15,401 nt of DNA from assembly GCA_964420455.1 (NCBI GenBank), contig CAYQTO010000085.1:1-15401 (forward strand), given 5' to 3'. This stretch comes from CAYQTO01 sp964420455. Lineage in GTDB: Bacteria > Sumerlaeota > Sumerlaeia > SLMS01. Each line of letters starts with the position of its first letter. Position 1 is the stretch's first letter. The notes below the pieces were generated by a model. The model worked only from the letters and a program-made list of their open reading frames with translations, made no database searches and was not told the DNA's origin. Shown in pieces: positions 6,804 to 15,149 of the stretch. Position numbers and translations under genes: made by a program.

Positions 6804-8735
6804 ATGATCAGGACCCTGCGCGAATGGCCGGCGGAGGTGTGGTTCCTGGTGGCGGCGGGTGTGGCCGTGTTCGTCCTGCTGGTTGGGCCCGCCTCGCTGG
6901 ATCTTTCCGACCCGCCTGTTGAGGACGGGATCGTCCGTTTTCGCCCGGGCGAGGCAGCCAGGGACCCCGCCTTTTCGTTCGAGGGTGACTGGGCAATGGA
7001 CGGCGCCGACGCCGTGGCGAAGGGGCGCGCGACCATTGAATTCGAGACTCCCGCCGGCCCCTGGGAAAGTGCACGGGTGCGGCTCCGGGGGGATTCCTTC
7101 GCCGATTGGGTCGTCCGCTTCTCGCGCGATTTCCAGTCGCTGTCCCTTCCGCAGGTCCGCCCGGGCGAGGATGTGGTCATCGATCCGGACTCGCTTCCGG
7201 GGTCGGCTTTCACCGGCAGCCCGCTACGGGTTCGCCTGTCTATACAGCCGGGCGAGGGCCTTGCTCCCCGGCTGCGGCTGGTGACGCTCGAGTTGCTGGC
7301 CCGCCCCCCGGCCGCCCATCCCGGCCATGTGGCGGGGCTTGTTTCCGGACTTTTCTTTCCCGCGGCACTCGCCCTGTTTCTTTCCGTCGCTGGTCGGCGA
7401 ACCCTCCGCCAGGGGGCCGTGCTTGGGGCGATTGCCGGCGGGGCTGCGGGGCTTTTTGCCCACTACCAGTCAACAGTCTTCGACTACCTCCTTGTGGGCA
7501 CCCCATCGTTGTTGCTGGGGGCAGCAACGGGGCGGGTCGTGGCGATCTTTCACGAGAAACCGTATGTGGGCGCTGCCTGGCAACGACTCCAGTCGGATGG
7601 CCTGCTCGCTGGCTGCCTCGCCGGGACCCTTGCCGGGTTCACCCTCGTGACACGCTGGCAGGCCTTCGTCGCGGTCTGGACCCAGCCGCTTCTGCCTGAC
7701 GCGGCAGGCTATCTTGAGATCGCACGCGGGGGGTCGCTCTGGCTCCCCCTTCAGGACCACGCGCCCTTCCTCCGCGAACCCTTCTTCCCGGCGTACCTTC
7801 GGGCGATTCAGCTACTTGTCGACGGCGGGGCGCCGTTGGCCCGCCTGGCGGGCATCGTTCCGTCCGTCCTGCTCGTGCTTGCGACTTTCCTTGTGGGGTG
7901 GCGGGTGTTCTCACTGCTGGTTGGGACGATTGCCGCCAGCGCGCTTGCAGCGAACCCGTTCCTCGCAGTGGAGGCCGTCTCCGTTCTGCGCGACGAGTGG
8001 AACGGGCTGCTCCTCGTGGCGGTGGTGGGGGCGCTGGCGCTGCTTCCGGATCGTCCGTATAGACGCAGCCTGCCGGCGGCGCTGCTGGCGGGGGTATGGT
8101 GTTCGCTCCGGGTGGGCAACCTGCCCACGGCCCTGATCATGCTTGTCTATACGTCCTGGCGACGGGGTTGGGGGGTGCGCGAGGCCATCTTCACCGCGGC
8201 CGTCGCCATCCTCCCGGTGCTGCCGTTCCTTGCCTGGAGCCAGGCTGCTTTTGGTGATCCCTTCCAGGTCGGCAAGTTCCATGCGCAGTACTACATGAAC
8301 CTGTTGATGGTGGGCGAACCGGGATTCCCCGCAACGGAGGACGAGTGGGAGGCCAACCCGTATGTCGGCGACCCGGTGGCGCCCATGATGCTGATGGCGG
8401 AGCGTCCGGGCTACGGCATCCCCGCCCTGGTTCGGGGATACGCGATGGTCTTCCTCTGGGAGTTTCCCCACGGCCACCTGTTCTTTGGCCAGGAGTGGCT
8501 GATGGCCTTCGGGCTTCTGGGTGGGGTGGTGTTTATTCGCGGGTGGCGGCGCTGGGGTTGGCTGGTTCCGTGGTTCGTCCTGGCGATGGCGCCGGTGGCG
8601 ATGATCGCGACGATCCGGATGGATTACCGTCTGGCCATTCCCGCGGCGCCCTTTATCCTCTGGGTGTGGGCACTGGGCATCGAGGAAGCCGGTCGGATCG
8701 TCTATACGATGGTGGGGCGCTGGCGGCGCGGCTAG
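6804..8735 (+). CDS. Polytopic membrane protein, GT-C / ArnT-like glycosyltransferase family
   Basis: The product is 643 residues. ATG 6804 is chosen because GGGGGAGGG lies directly upstream; a TTG at 6753 would put the start inside the terminator. A first helix (about 11-30) leads to a hydrophilic, beta-rich stretch (about 38-168) that is probably periplasmic. About ten further hydrophobic segments follow from residue 175. LLPDAAGYLEIARGG (296-310) and FLREPFFPAYLRAIQLL (322-338) match the first-loop pattern of GT-39/ArnT-type enzymes, which use lipid-linked sugars. The C-terminal TIRMDYRLAIPAAPF (603-617) resembles the conserved last-loop region of that group. Sugar and acceptor are unknown. 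The N-terminal beta region before the catalytic loop is unusual for these enzymes. The stop TAG overlaps the converging adaptor gene by 4 bases. Confidence 0.7.
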   Translation: MIRTLREWPAEVWFLVAAGVAVFVLLVGPASLDLSDPPVEDGIVRFRPGEAARDPAFSFEGDWAMDGADAVAKGRATIEFETPAGPWESARVRLRGDSFADWVVRFSRDFQSLSLPQVRPGEDVVIDPDSLPGSAFTGSPLRVRLSIQPGEGLAPRLRLVTLELLARPPAAHPGHVAGLVSGLFFPAALALFLSVAGRRTLRQGAVLGAIAGGAAGLFAHYQSTVFDYLLVGTPSLLLGAATGRVVAIFHEKPYVGAAWQRLQSDGLLAGCLAGTLAGFTLVTRWQAFVAVWTQPLLPDAAGYLEIARGGSLWLPLQDHAPFLREPFFPAYLRAIQLLVDGGAPLARLAGIVPSVLLVLATFLVGWRVFSLLVGTIAASALAANPFLAVEAVSVLRDEWNGLLLVAVVGALALLPDRPYRRSLPAALLAGVWCSLRVGNLPTALIMLVYTSWRRGWGVREAIFTAAVAILPVLPFLAWSQAAFGDPFQVGKFHAQYYMNLLMVGEPGFPATEDEWEANPYVGDPVAPMMLMAERPGYGIPALVRGYAMVFLWEFPHGHLFFGQEWLMAFGLLGGVVFIRGWRRWGWLVPWFVLAMAPVAMIATIRMDYRLAIPAAPFILWVWALGIEEAGRIVYTMVGRWRRG

Positions 8736-9796
8736 GGCGCCGGGACAAGGATCTGCTCGCCCGGCTCGAGGCCGCTCCGGATGGCCAGGCGGTCGTCGTC
8801 TCCCTCAAGGCCACAGAGAACGAAGCGACGGTAGACCTCACCGTCGGCCTCCTGGACGAGAACGAAGGTGATCTGGCCAAATTCGCGGATGGCGGTGCGC
8901 GGAATGAAGAGCTTCGTTTCCGTTCCCGTTGGGAGAAAGAGCCGGCCGAACATGCCCGGGTAATGATTGTCCGCGGGCGGGATCGCGACCTTGACGAGGA
9001 AGGTGCGCGAGCCGGACTCGGACTGGGGGACGATTTCGTCGACGGTGCCGGCGAGGCGCTCGCCCGTGGCGTCGATGAGGACATCCAGCTGGTCGCCGTA
9101 GGCGAGGGTGGTGGCGAGGGTTTCGCGGACATTGGCCTCGAGGCGCAGGCTGCGAGGGTCGTAGAGGCGGACGATGGGACGGCCGGGTGTGACGAGGTCG
9201 CCGGGCTCCACGAGTCGATCGATCGCGCGGCCATTGATGGGCGCGAGGATCGTGGCAAAGGAAAGGTTGGTCTCCGCTTCCTCGAGACTCCGCTCGGCGC
9301 GTTCGGACTCCGCCCGGAGGGCGTTGAAGGAGGCGGCGGCCGTGTCGAGGGCGGCCTGGGCGCTGACGCCGCTGGCGACAAGTTCACGCTGGCGCTCGAA
9401 CTCGCTCCGGGCCTCCTCGAGCCGGGCACGAACGGCGACCACGGTGTCCCGCGCCTGGGCAACGCGCGCCCGCAGGTCGCGATCATCCAGCGTGGCGATC
9501 ACGTCACCTTCCCTCACGGAATCCCCGGCACGCAGGTTCATGGTCACGACCGTGGCCGTGATGCGCGCGGAGACGGAGGTTTCGCTTCGGGCGCGCAGGG
9601 TTCCCGAGGCACGCTCGATGGCGGGGACCTCCTCGGTACCGACCGTATAGACGGTTGCTGCCGGCAGTCCCTCCTCCGGGAGGGGACGCTGGCCGGGGGC
9701 AATCTTCGGCGAGAAGCCCCCCGCCAAGCCCAGCATCACAACCGCCAGGATTCCCACACCCGCCAGGATGGCGATGATCTGGCCTGCGACTTTCAT
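8732..9796 (-). CDS. RND efflux periplasmic adaptor (membrane-fusion protein, HlyD/AcrA family)
   Basis: The adaptor links an inner-membrane RND pump to an outer-membrane channel. The 354-residue product has an N-terminal membrane anchor or signal (about 5-27), without a lipoprotein cysteine. The first lipoyl half is at 74-105, with RAGDSVREGDVIATLDDRDL at 89-108. A predicted coiled-coil hairpin spans about 106-178, and the second lipoyl half about 181-212, with APINGRAIDRLVEPGDLV at 185-202. A beta-barrel (about 215-290) and a membrane-proximal domain follow. The ATG shares ATGA with the stop of the upstream pump gene, and AAGGAG (9806-9811) sits 9 bases before it, so translation is coupled and start choice is firm. 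It is the last gene of the minus-strand operon; no terminator is seen after it. Confidence 0.93.
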   Translation of the reverse strand: MKVAGQIIAILAGVGILAVVMLGLAGGFSPKIAPGQRPLPEEGLPAATVYTVGTEEVPAIERASGTLRARSETSVSARITATVVTMNLRAGDSVREGDVIATLDDRDLRARVAQARDTVVAVRARLEEARSEFERQRELVASGVSAQAALDTAAASFNALRAESERAERSLEEAETNLSFATILAPINGRAIDRLVEPGDLVTPGRPIVRLYDPRSLRLEANVRETLATTLAYGDQLDVLIDATGERLAGTVDEIVPQSESGSRTFLVKVAIPPADNHYPGMFGRLFLPTGTETKLFIPRTAIREFGQITFVLVQEADGEVYRRFVLCGLEGDDDRLAIRSGLEPGEQILVPAP

Positions 9797-12700
9797 TCTT
9801 CCTCACTCCTTGGCGCCGGGAGTCCGTGGCGCGGGTGGTTGCGATAGACGAGGTAGTACACCACCGGGATGACCCCGAGGGTGAACACGGTGGAGGCGCT
9901 GATGCCAAAGATGACCGCCCAGGCGAGGCCGTTGAAGATCGGGTCGAGGGTGATGACGATGTTGCCGAGGAGCGTCGTCCCGGCGGTGAGGATCACCGGC
10001 CGCATGCGGATCGCCCCCGCCTGGATGAGCGCCTCCTCGAGGTCCGTCCCCTCCGCCAGAGAGGAGTGGATGAACTCGACGAGGATGAGCGAGTTGCGCA
10101 CCACGATTCCCGCGAGCGCAATCATGCCGATCATGGCCGTCGCCGTGAAGAAGGACGGGTTCGGGTATCCGGCCACCGGATCCGCACCGACAAGATTCAG
10201 CAGCCAGAATCCTGGCATGATCCCGATCATCGAGAGGGGGATCGCCAGCATGATGATCAGCGAGATGGGAACGGAACCGGTTTGGATGACAAGGACGACG
10301 AAGATTCCGACGAGGGCCGCGGCGAAGGCGATGCCGAGGTCGCGAAAGACGCGGATGGTGACTTCCCATTCCCCCTCGCCGTGCCAGACAGCGCGAACGC
10401 CTTCCGGGAGCGACCATGCGATGCCGCTGCCGGGGGTGGCGTAGGTGCGCTCGGCGAGGGTCCGCGGCTCGTCCCGGCTTTGCTCCAGGTCCTGGTCCCA
10501 GACGACGTCCTGGATGACATCCGCCGGCGCGCGCCCCGCCGTGTCCGCGTATATATAGACGACGGGCTTGAGGTTCTTGTGATAGATCGTCTGGTCGACG
10601 GTTTCGCGCACCGGGCGGACAAGTTCCCCGAGAGGGACCATCGCCTGCGGGGCCTCCTCGAGGGTTCCATCTTCGTTGCTGGTCGCCCCGAAGCCCTGTT
10701 GCCCCTTGAGGTGAATCGAGTCGAAGGCGCGGAGGGCGCCGGTCTCCTCCGGCGGCAGGCGGAAGACAATGGGAAGGGGGCTCGTCTCCGTGGGAATTTC
10801 CGCGTACCCGGCCACCATGCCGTCCGTCGCCATGTCGAGCGTATGGAGGATGTCCTGGCGGGGAATGCCGGAGAGGGCGGCCTTCTCCTGATCCACCGTA
10901 TAGACAACCTTGGTTTGGCGGGCCTCCACCGAGGAATCGATGTCGACCACGAGAGGTTCCTGGGCGAGTCGCTCGATGAGGGGGTCTGCCGCCGCGACGA
11001 GTTCCTGGTAGGTCGTCGTCCGCTCACCGTAAAGCTCCACGGTGATGGCGGAGATGACGGGCGGGCCGGGGGGGACTTCGACGAGCTTGATGTTTGCTCC
11101 GACCTCGTCGGCGACGCGTTCGAGGTCGTCGCGAACTCGCAGGAGAAGACCATGGGACTGCTGGCTGCGGTTGAGTCGCGGAGCGAGCGTCACCCGGAGG
11201 TCCGCCACGTGGGAAGCCTCGCGCAGGAAGTAGTGGCGGACCAGGCCGTTGAAATCCATCGGCGACGGGACACCAACGAAGGCGGCGACTTCCTTCACCT
11301 CGGCAACGCGGAGCAGTTCCCGGGTGAGGGCACTCGCCGCCGCGGCGGTTCGCTCCAGCGTCGTTCCCTCCGGCATGTCGATGACCACCTGAAACTCGTC
11401 CTTGTTGTCGAAGGGGAGCAGTTTGAGCGGGACCACACGGAAGGCGGGAAGAATGACGGAGAAAAGGAAGAGACCGCCGATCGCCGCGACAAAGACCCAG
11501 GCGCGGCCCGGCCCGGAAACCAACGGCCGCAAGGTCGTGTTGTAGATCCGGTAAAGGGGCGTCCGGCGAACATCCCACCCCTCGTCGTGGGCCTTGGGCC
11601 GCAGGAGGATTCCCGCCATCCAGGGAGTGATGAGAAACGCAACGACGGTGCTGAAGGTCACCGCGAGCGGGACGTTGACTGCCATCGGCGCCATGTAGGG
11701 ACCCATCATGCCGGTGATGAAGGAGAGAGGCACGAAGGACAGGATGATCGCGATCGTCGACATGATGAGTGCCGAGCGAACTTCCTGCATGGCGGCGGCG
11801 ATACCCGCCCACTTGGGAAAGCGGCCCATCTTGCCGAATCGGTCAATGTTGTCGACGCCGGTGATGGGATCGTCCACGAGGAGACCCAGCGCCAGAATGA
11901 GCGCAAACAATGTCACCCGGTTGATTGTATAGCCACTGATGAGGTTTACCCCGAGGGTGAAGCCGTAGGTGATCGGGACGGCGAGTCCGACGACAAGCGC
12001 GGGCCGCCAGCCCATCACTGCCCCGATAAAGATCACCACGCTGAGGACCGCCACGAGTAGGCTCGAGACGAGGTTGTTGACCTTTTCGTTCGCCGTCCGG
12101 CCGTAGTTTCTAATGATGCGATAGTCGACGTCCGCGGGGAAGATTTCGTCGCGGAGGGCGTCAAGTTCCGCCAGAATGTCCTGGGCGACCCACACGGCGT
12201 TGGAGCCTTTGCGCTTCGCCACGGCGATGGAGACCATCGGGTATTCGGTACGCTGGGGGCCGAGGTCGTCCGCGGCGCCGAACGCCAGCCAGGTGTAGGT
12301 GTCCGGCTCCGCCGGCCCGTCGATCACCGTCGCCACGTCGCGGAGGAACACCGGAATCCCGTCGACCACGTTGACGACCATGTTCTCGAGGTCTTCGGCG
12401 GATCGAATGAAGTCCCCCGCCTCAATGACCAGAGCTTCGTCGTTGCGCTCGATGCTGCCGGCAACCCGAAGAGTGTTCGAGACATCGAGGGCGTAGAGGA
12501 GGTCCAACGCGGCGGTGTCACGGGCGGCCAGCGCCTCGGGGTTCAGCTCGACGGCGAATTCCCGTGGGCGCCCCCCATGGATCGTGATGCGGTTGGTGTT
12601 GCTGACCGCCTGGAGCCGGAGCGCCACCTCCTCCGCCAGTCGACGTAGCTCATGGTCGCCCGTCTTCTCCGGCTGGCTGCTGTAAAGGGAGGCGATCACG

Positions 12701-13143
12701 ATCGGTACGTCATCGACCTCGATCGGCTTCACCACCCACGACTGGACAGACTCCGGGACCAGGTCCAGGTTTGAGTCGATCTTGTTGTAGATCTTGACGA
12801 GAGAGTCCTCGCGGTCCTCGCCGACGTAAAAACGGACGGTGACGATCGCCTCGCCCGGACGCGACATCGAGTAGACATACTCGACGCCGTCGATCTGGAA
12901 GAGGAGCTTCTCGAGCGGTGTGGCGACCTGCCGTTCGACCTGGCGCGCGTCGAGCCCCGGCGCCCGCACAAACACGTCCGCAAGGGGGACGACGATCTGG
13001 GGCTCTTCCTCGCGTGGAGTAAGGTACAACGCCGCCGCCCCGATCATGAAGGCGACAATGATGAGAAACAGGGGCCCAACGCCACGCACGAACCCGAGGA
13101 GGGCGCGCGAGAATCCGTCGAGCGATGTGGGGGATGAAGGCAT
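9793..13143 (-). CDS. RND-family efflux pump, inner-membrane permease (AcrB/HAE1-like)
   Basis: This is a proton-driven trimeric inner-membrane exporter. The 1116-residue product has the duplicated RND plan: TM1 (about 22-41) followed by PREEEPQI (43-50), a long periplasmic region, a TM2-6 block, a second periplasmic region and a final TM block. The proton-relay aspartates are present in GLLVDDPITGVDNIDR (D424, D425). The TM10 relay position carries Arg (R1016, in VVRNSLILVEF) where AcrB has Lys. A sequence like WHGEGEWEVTIRVFRDLG just before the last TM block marks a distinct AcrB-related subgroup. ATG 13143 is preferred to a TTG at 13203. It has only GGA as a weak Shine-Dalgarno and lies 5 bases from a palindrome. 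The substrate cannot be predicted. No outer-membrane factor is in the window. Confidence 0.95.
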   Translation of the reverse strand: MPSSPTSLDGFSRALLGFVRGVGPLFLIIVAFMIGAAALYLTPREEEPQIVVPLADVFVRAPGLDARQVERQVATPLEKLLFQIDGVEYVYSMSRPGEAIVTVRFYVGEDREDSLVKIYNKIDSNLDLVPESVQSWVVKPIEVDDVPIVIASLYSSQPEKTGDHELRRLAEEVALRLQAVSNTNRITIHGGRPREFAVELNPEALAARDTAALDLLYALDVSNTLRVAGSIERNDEALVIEAGDFIRSAEDLENMVVNVVDGIPVFLRDVATVIDGPAEPDTYTWLAFGAADDLGPQRTEYPMVSIAVAKRKGSNAVWVAQDILAELDALRDEIFPADVDYRIIRNYGRTANEKVNNLVSSLLVAVLSVVIFIGAVMGWRPALVVGLAVPITYGFTLGVNLISGYTINRVTLFALILALGLLVDDPITGVDNIDRFGKMGRFPKWAGIAAAMQEVRSALIMSTIAIILSFVPLSFITGMMGPYMAPMAVNVPLAVTFSTVVAFLITPWMAGILLRPKAHDEGWDVRRTPLYRIYNTTLRPLVSGPGRAWVFVAAIGGLFLFSVILPAFRVVPLKLLPFDNKDEFQVVIDMPEGTTLERTAAAASALTRELLRVAEVKEVAAFVGVPSPMDFNGLVRHYFLREASHVADLRVTLAPRLNRSQQSHGLLLRVRDDLERVADEVGANIKLVEVPPGPPVISAITVELYGERTTTYQELVAAADPLIERLAQEPLVVDIDSSVEARQTKVVYTVDQEKAALSGIPRQDILHTLDMATDGMVAGYAEIPTETSPLPIVFRLPPEETGALRAFDSIHLKGQQGFGATSNEDGTLEEAPQAMVPLGELVRPVRETVDQTIYHKNLKPVVYIYADTAGRAPADVIQDVVWDQDLEQSRDEPRTLAERTYATPGSGIAWSLPEGVRAVWHGEGEWEVTIRVFRDLGIAFAAALVGIFVVLVIQTGSVPISLIIMLAIPLSMIGIMPGFWLLNLVGADPVAGYPNPSFFTATAMIGMIALAGIVVRNSLILVEFIHSSLAEGTDLEEALIQAGAIRMRPVILTAGTTLLGNIVITLDPIFNGLAWAVIFGISASTVFTLGVIPVVYYLVYRNHPRHGLPAPRSEEE

Positions 13144-13147
13144 GGGG

Positions 13148-13161
13148 GATCCGTCCGGATC
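13148..13161 (-). promoter_or_regulatory. Palindrome GATCCG-TC-CGGATC at the pump start site
   Basis: Six-base perfect arms are separated by 2 bases, ending 4 bases before the pump ATG (13143). The palindrome covers the only Shine-Dalgarno-like GGA. It could be an operator for a local regulator or a small hairpin that limits ribosome access. The structure is seen directly; the role is a guess. Confidence 0.3.
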
Positions 13162-13174
13162 GTTAACTTCCCGA

Positions 13175-13203
13175 ATGGTCTGGCCTGATGAGGGGCGGGT
13201 CAA
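13175..13203 (-). promoter_or_regulatory. Weak promoter candidate for the pump-adaptor pair
   Basis: On the minus strand TTGACC (13203-13198) and GACCAT (13180-13175) are spaced by 17 bases within the 86-bp gap between the helical-repeat gene and the pump. The -35 is one base off consensus and the -10 is poor. It would let pump and adaptor be expressed apart from the two upstream genes. Confidence 0.25.
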
Positions 13204-13229
13204 GCCGGGACCAGTCTATCGCCATATCG

Positions 13230-15149
13230 TTATGCGGGGTCGAGGAAATCGAAGGGAAGGTTTTCCCGGCGCCACTGATCGCGGATGCCGCCGGCTGTCC
13301 CGCGAAGGGCCGGGTCTCCTCCCGGCCGCAGCAAGGCCCCCCGGGCGAGCCGGAGAACCTCCGTGGAATCAGGATCCTGACGCTGGACGTCTTTCATCGC
13401 CGCCAGGCAACCCGGGGCGTCGTCGCCATGTGCCAGTTGGCGGACCATCGAGGCGAGAGCCGTGGCAACGTCGGGACCAGGGGCAACGCGGGGAATCTCC
13501 CGCAGGGCCACGGCGGCATCCGCCTGCGGACCGAGGGCCATACCCAAGGGCCTATGGACCCCCTTGTCGAGAGAGCAAAGCCTCGAAACGGCGTTCTCGA
13601 GGATGCGGTGCGCCCCCACGATCCGGGCCGCGCGGGCAACGGCAAGGGCGTCGTTGGCGGCAAGGGTGGTTTCGTCGATGCGGTTCAGGGTGCGGATGGC
13701 CTCGTCGCGCTCGCCTGAAAACGCGGCGAGCAGTGCCATGGTCGGCAGGACCGTCTCCGGATCCACCTGCTTCATGAACCCCTTCACGACGTTGAAGTAA
13801 CTCCACTCGAGGAGCACCAGCAGCGTCCTGCGCATGTAGGCGTCCCCGGGCTCCCCCAGTGTTTCCGCCTCGAGCGCGAGGAGGGCTTCGAGCGCCGCCT
13901 CGTCCTCTGTATAGATAAACTCGTTGGCGGCGGCGGGGAGGTAAGACCCCAGGAAATCGCGATCCTCCTGCCGGACCTTCACCTGTCGTCTATACGCTTC
14001 TTCGAGTCCGGGCGTGCCGCCCTGGCGGTTGCGGGCCAGGAGTTCCGCCGCTGCCTCGGAACCATCCGCATGGTTGCGAAAGGTCGCCTCGTTGCCATCC
14101 ACAACGGCCAGCGCCTCCAGCGTCCTGCCGAGTCGGACGAGGGAGACAGCGCGCAGGACCACCGCATGGTCGCGCGAGGGGAGTTGCGCGATTTCGTCCC
14201 CGTGGCGATCGAGTAAGGACAGCGCCTCCTGCCATTCACCCGCGAGGTAGCTCTCCAGCAGGAGCGGCCCCCACAGGGAGGCATCGGCGTGGATCGCTGG
14301 CTCGGGGATGCTGGTCAACAGCGAGAGCCGCGCGGCGTTGTGCTGCTCGTGGGCCGCGAACTGGTAGGCGGCTTTCTCCGGCTCGACCTCCTTCCAGGGA
14401 AAGGGGGCATTCTCGTAGGAACGCCCGGCGGCTCTCACCGCGGACGGGGCCTTGTATTTCTCGCCGGCCGCCAATAGCCACAGGATCTCCTGAGGGTCCT
14501 TTCCAAGGTAGGATTCAACACGCGAGGCGTGGGAGGAGAGCAGCGCCGGTGGCAGCGCCTCGATACGGAACCGGTCGAGGAGACGGGCGTAGTAGACAAC
14601 CGTCTCGGCCCTGGGCAGGCGAAAGCCGCGCTCGCAGAGCGAGTCGATGAGCGCCGCGTGCTCCACGAGTTGCTCCTTGTCCGCATTCGTGCGCAGGAGC
14701 GTCTCGTACAGGATGAGGTGCGCCTCGAGGGTCTGGTCGTTTCCGGGGGGTTCGAGATGGGGAGCGAGGACTTCCTCGACCTCCGCAAAGCGATCCGTGC
14801 GAACGAGCAGGTCCGCCGCGCGCAGCCGAAGGGCCTGGCCGTGGATTCCCGGTGCATCGCGATTCGCAAGGAGCAGCTCGAGCGCTCCGGCGAAGTCGCC
14901 ATGCGCGTCGAGTCGCGCAGCTTCGATATAGACACGGTCTCCTGGTTCGAGCGTCCCGTCGTTCGTCAATGCCTCGAGAAAGGCGTCGGCTCCATCGCCA
15001 TCGCCCCGGGTCAGGCACGCAAAGGACGCGATTCCGCGCACGAGGTCGTCCGCCGCCCCGGATGGGTCCGCATTCGCCAGCAGCCGCTGTAACGTGGTCA
15101 CGTTGAGCCGGACGAATGCATCCACGAGAAGGGCCCGGTCGGCGTTCAT
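13230..15149 (-). CDS. Alpha-helical repeat (TPR-like) protein of unknown function
   Basis: The 639-residue product is built almost wholly of short amphipathic helix pairs rich in Ala, Leu and Glu, for example FAGALELLLANRD and FAEVEEVLAPHLE near the N-terminus. This is the pattern of TPR-type solenoids used for protein-protein contacts. I see no signal peptide, membrane segment or catalytic motif, so a cytoplasmic scaffold is the simplest reading. The ATG shares ATGA with the stop of the upstream transglutaminase-like gene, and GAGGTGAT (15153-15160), a near-perfect anti-16S match, precedes it, so the start is firm. The coupled upstream gene suggests the two proteins act together. The first 30 residues are helical and start directly with no export signal. 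The family is not recognised more precisely. Confidence 0.75.
   Translation of the reverse strand: MNADRALLVDAFVRLNVTTLQRLLANADPSGAADDLVRGIASFACLTRGDGDGADAFLEALTNDGTLEPGDRVYIEAARLDAHGDFAGALELLLANRDAPGIHGQALRLRAADLLVRTDRFAEVEEVLAPHLEPPGNDQTLEAHLILYETLLRTNADKEQLVEHAALIDSLCERGFRLPRAETVVYYARLLDRFRIEALPPALLSSHASRVESYLGKDPQEILWLLAAGEKYKAPSAVRAAGRSYENAPFPWKEVEPEKAAYQFAAHEQHNAARLSLLTSIPEPAIHADASLWGPLLLESYLAGEWQEALSLLDRHGDEIAQLPSRDHAVVLRAVSLVRLGRTLEALAVVDGNEATFRNHADGSEAAAELLARNRQGGTPGLEEAYRRQVKVRQEDRDFLGSYLPAAANEFIYTEDEAALEALLALEAETLGEPGDAYMRRTLLVLLEWSYFNVVKGFMKQVDPETVLPTMALLAAFSGERDEAIRTLNRIDETTLAANDALAVARAARIVGAHRILENAVSRLCSLDKGVHRPLGMALGPQADAAVALREIPRVAPGPDVATALASMVRQLAHGDDAPGCLAAMKDVQRQDPDSTEVLRLARGALLRPGGDPALRGTAGGIRDQWRRENLPFDFLDPA

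Larger units (their letters stand above)
5554..13995. repeat. Dispersed octamer GTCTATAC, nine exact copies
   Basis: Plus-strand copies start at 5554, 6138, 7238, 8145, 8700 and 13988; minus-strand copies occupy 8057-8064, 9645-9652 and 10898-10905. All are inside genes. In every copy the preceding base is C or T, and in eight of nine the following base is G, giving YGTCTATACG. An expanded form GTATATATAGAC lies at 10549-10560, and one-mismatch forms occur near 11925, 13909 and 14926. Six copies encode Val-Tyr-Thr, one Ser-Ile and two Tyr-Arg, so protein sequence alone does not explain them. Confidence 0.7.

Noticed and set aside
9826..12060. 744-codon plus-strand frame across the pump gene
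   Set aside because: It has a low-complexity His/Arg/Glu/Asp-rich translation, and the opposite strand is an unmistakable RND pump.
13144..13203. TTG start adding 20 residues to the pump
   Set aside because: There is no ribosome-binding site before the TTG, the added residues are polar, and RND pumps normally start shortly before TM1.
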